38,635 bases of DNA, taken from contig JBCCTJ010000006.1 of assembly GCA_039198585.1 (NCBI GenBank), positions 1 to 38,635 of the forward strand. The letters are read 5' to 3'. Origin of the DNA: JBCCTJ01 sp039198585 (GTDB taxonomy: Bacteria > Bacteroidota > Bacteroidia > Cytophagales > Amoebophilaceae). Below the pieces are notes generated by a model. That model saw nothing but the letters and a program-made list of their open reading frames with translations, was not told the origin of the DNA and searched no databases. Positions 37,051 through 38,635 of the stretch are shown piece after piece. The translations under genes and the position numbers were made by a program. Numbering within the stretch: the first letter of the stretch is position 1; every line of letters begins with the position of its first letter.

Positions 37051-37629
37051 ATGCGATGCTCTATTAATGTTAGAAGTTTAGCTTTAAAAACTTTATTGAA
37101 CTTTCTTATTTTGAGTAATTGCTCTTTTGGATCCGATGCAAAGATTACTTTTGTTTCTTGTGATTATTATGGCGGTATTAACAACATAGTTAAATTTTTT
37201 AATCCTAAAGAAGTCAAACCATCAAAAAACCTAAATCATTTAGAACATACAGATGAAGGATTACTCATTTTAGAACGCTACTATTTTTTAGCGAATCAAA
37301 AGCTGACTAATTTACAAGAGCTCATGCCAGGACAGTTTTGTTGGGGTAACAAAAATGCGGACAAGTTTGATACCTTAACACTGGATACATATACGGTATT
37401 GGAATGGGAAAAGTTTGTGAATGATCAGGATTCTGAAGTTAAATTAACAGATGATATGCTTGATAAAAAATTAGAAAATAAGGATATCAAAGGATTTAAG
37501 AATTCTCTTGCTCAAGCTCTTAAGGCTTATCAAACTGCACATGATGATCATATCAAAGGTAATAATCAATATACTAGCAATCGAAATGTTGAGGAAAAGA
37601 AAAAAATAGGTCACCTTATTTTACAGTAA
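37051..37629 (+). CDS. Small secreted protein, probably frameshifted at its 3' end
   Basis: The 192-residue product is of unknown family. ATG 37051 gives a good export signal (MRCSINVRSLALKTLLNFL, then ILSNC), possibly a lipoprotein with an unusual Asn before the Cys. In-frame ATGs at 36985 and 37021 would add hydrophobic residues and are less likely. The body has DEGLLILERYYFLANQKLTN and SLAQALKAYQTAHDDHIKG, helical, possibly TPR-like. It ends in VEEKKKIGHLILQ, encoded across an A7 run (37600-37606). With one more A there, the frame would run on into a membrane helix up to 37733. It follows ftsZ by 130 bases but looks unrelated to division. Confidence 0.55.
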   Translation: MRCSINVRSLALKTLLNFLILSNCSFGSDAKITFVSCDYYGGINNIVKFFNPKEVKPSKNLNHLEHTDEGLLILERYYFLANQKLTNLQELMPGQFCWGNKNADKFDTLTLDTYTVLEWEKFVNDQDSEVKLTDDMLDKKLENKDIKGFKNSLAQALKAYQTAHDDHIKGNNQYTSNRNVEEKKKIGHLILQ

Positions 37630-37733
37630 AAATAGTTGTCGTGCTACTAATAGGTGCAATACTTAGCTGGTTGACTTATATAGCTTATCAAGCCCGACAG
37701 CGGAGAAGTTTAGGCATACGAAATGCTACCTGA
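37630..37733 (+). pseudogene. Out-of-frame membrane helix belonging to the preceding gene
   Basis: The frame one base off from the preceding gene reads KKNRSPYFTVK, then IVVVLLIGAILSWLTYIAY and QARQRRSLGIRNAT before TGA at 37731. That is a textbook C-terminal membrane helix plus basic tail, and it overlaps the end of the gene at 37051. It is the expected end of that gene if one base is restored in the A7 run. Confidence 0.5.
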
Positions 37734-38040
37734 TAATCATATTGCTACTACTCTAGCCATAAAAAAGCACCTAATTTTGATCTAATCTAGTAAAAAAGAG
37801 CTATCTTTATATATGTCAAAAGTCCAAAATACTGATCGATTCTACCTGTTATAAAAGTAGTGTATACTGCTCGACAAACCAGAAAATTCTTTGAGCAAGC
37901 GTTGCATTTCTCTACAGAATCATGAAATACATGTACAAAAAAGCAGGATTCAAGATTATAAGGACTGCAAAAATCGTTACCATGCCTGTAGTCGAAAAAA
38001 AGAGAAAAAGCTTGACAAGAGTATCAACTAGGTTACTTGA
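37734..38040. other. Decayed DNA
   Basis: About 300 bases with frequent stops in all plus-strand frames. No piece longer than about 25 codons looks protein-like, and no RNA gene or hairpin stands out. Confidence 0.35.
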
Positions 38041-38502
38041 AAGTTGAGTAAAGCCTTAGATAAACTACAAGTTCAGTACGATTTTGGAAGACGAGGAAAC
38101 CTACCAAAAGCAACGGATAGTCATTAAAAAAGTGTTTGCACAGTTACAATTTTATTACAGGCATACCAAGAAAGCATAGAATTGGGATCAATTTTATTCA
38201 ATGCCTCAGCTTTGACCTTTTAATGAAGAAACACAGTGTAAGAACAGCATATACCAATCACAGCAGCTTCCTGGAATAAAGGGAAGCAAGGTTGGGAAAA
38301 TGCTATTGATGCTACAAATGCAAATAGGAAACTGGCAACTGCCGAAGAGATCAAGACTGACTTTGTACGCAAAGAGAGACAGGAAAAAAATCAGGAAAAA
38401 CGAAAACAGATAGCAAGTACTTTAAGAAAAGAAAGAGCAAGCTTCTTAGAAGGTAGCTTTGCAAATCCAAAAGAATACTATTTCCTTAAAAGAGTGGGTT
38501 AA
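38041..38502 (+). pseudogene. Decayed gene, copy B of a repeated family
   Basis: Pieces in shifting frames: KLSKALDKLQVQYDFGRRGN, ILEDEETYQKQRIVIKKVFA, then PFNEETQCKNSIYQSQ. A longer open end from about 38270 reads WNKGKQGWENAIDATNANRK, LATAEEIKTDFVRKERQEKN, IASTLRKERASFLEGSFANP and stops at 38502. The last 70 or so codons are intact. The same blocks occur in more decayed form at 33670-33945. The composition is helical and strongly charged. No family is recognised. Confidence 0.5.
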
Positions 38503-38558
38503 ATCATTTAATTGTGTCAAAGTAAAAAAACAATTTTACACTTTTAAATTTTTTAATC

Positions 38559-38635
38559 ATGAATAAACAACAAAAAGAAATAAATCAAGTAACCTGGGAA
38601 GGTATAAAGCAACAAGCTGTAGAACGTCTATTAGA
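38559..38635 (+). CDS. Start of a gene leaving the right edge, possibly an IS256-type transposase
   Basis: ATG 38559 opens a frame of 25 codons to the edge: MNKQQKEINQVTWEGIKQQA then VERLL. An A/T-rich leader precedes it. The rhythm (W/F-E-x-I/F-K-x-A-x-E-x-L) is like the first residues of some IS256-family transposases. With 25 residues this is a guess, and any other gene is possible. Confidence 0.3.
   Translation, partial: MNKQQKEINQVTWEGIKQQAVERLL

Overview
The window is AT-rich by eye and bacterial. Start codons follow A/T-rich leaders with no recognisable Shine-Dalgarno motif (rpmI, rplT, nrdA, ftsA, ftsZ, brnQ), which fits Bacteroidota. Compact housekeeping genes sit among long stretches of decayed genes, and several secreted proteins have unfamiliar sequences. 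Together with an amino-acid importer and two EamA-type transporters, this suggests a host-dependent bacterium with a reduced genome, most likely of the Amoebophilus/Cardinium kind. The family-level assignment is inference; no marker in the window was compared with a database.

Left part (1-8.3 kb): the start of a secreted protein leaving the left edge; a DUF2797-type gene; a 733-residue coiled-coil protein with a membrane anchor at each end; a cold-shock protein whose stop overlaps that of a convergent SpoU-type RNA methyltransferase; the conserved infC-rpmI-rplT operon; a small secreted protein beside coiled-coil debris; and a short-chain dehydrogenase.

Middle (8.3-22.4 kb): a decayed secreted protein gene (about 1.5 kb); a glutathionyl-hydroquinone reductase inactivated by one nonsense codon and one single-base frameshift; a probable lipoprotein with a C-terminal membrane helix; rarA; two tandem EamA transporters; a very large protein joining a Na+/solute symporter, a second membrane bundle, a degenerate kinase-like region and an intact alarmone (SpoT-type) HD hydrolase; an O6-alkylguanine-DNA alkyltransferase; and more decayed genes.

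Right part (22.4-38.6 kb): nrdB-nrdA (class Ia ribonucleotide reductase with eukaryote-like cysteine spacing), convergent tilS, a full-length RelA/SpoT protein, brnQ, 3 kb of gene debris, ftsA-ftsZ, a small secreted protein cut off from its membrane anchor by a frameshift in an A7 run, two decayed copies of one unknown gene, and a gene start at the right edge.

The intact genes serve DNA precursor supply and repair, translation, division, nutrient import and (p)ppGpp control. Two alarmone hydrolases, one of them membrane-bound and fused to a transporter, suggest that nutrient uptake is tied to growth control. Several secreted or membrane proteins share one plan: an N-terminal export signal, a helical middle and a C-terminal membrane helix. 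No tRNA, rRNA, CRISPR array or intact insertion sequence was found by eye.
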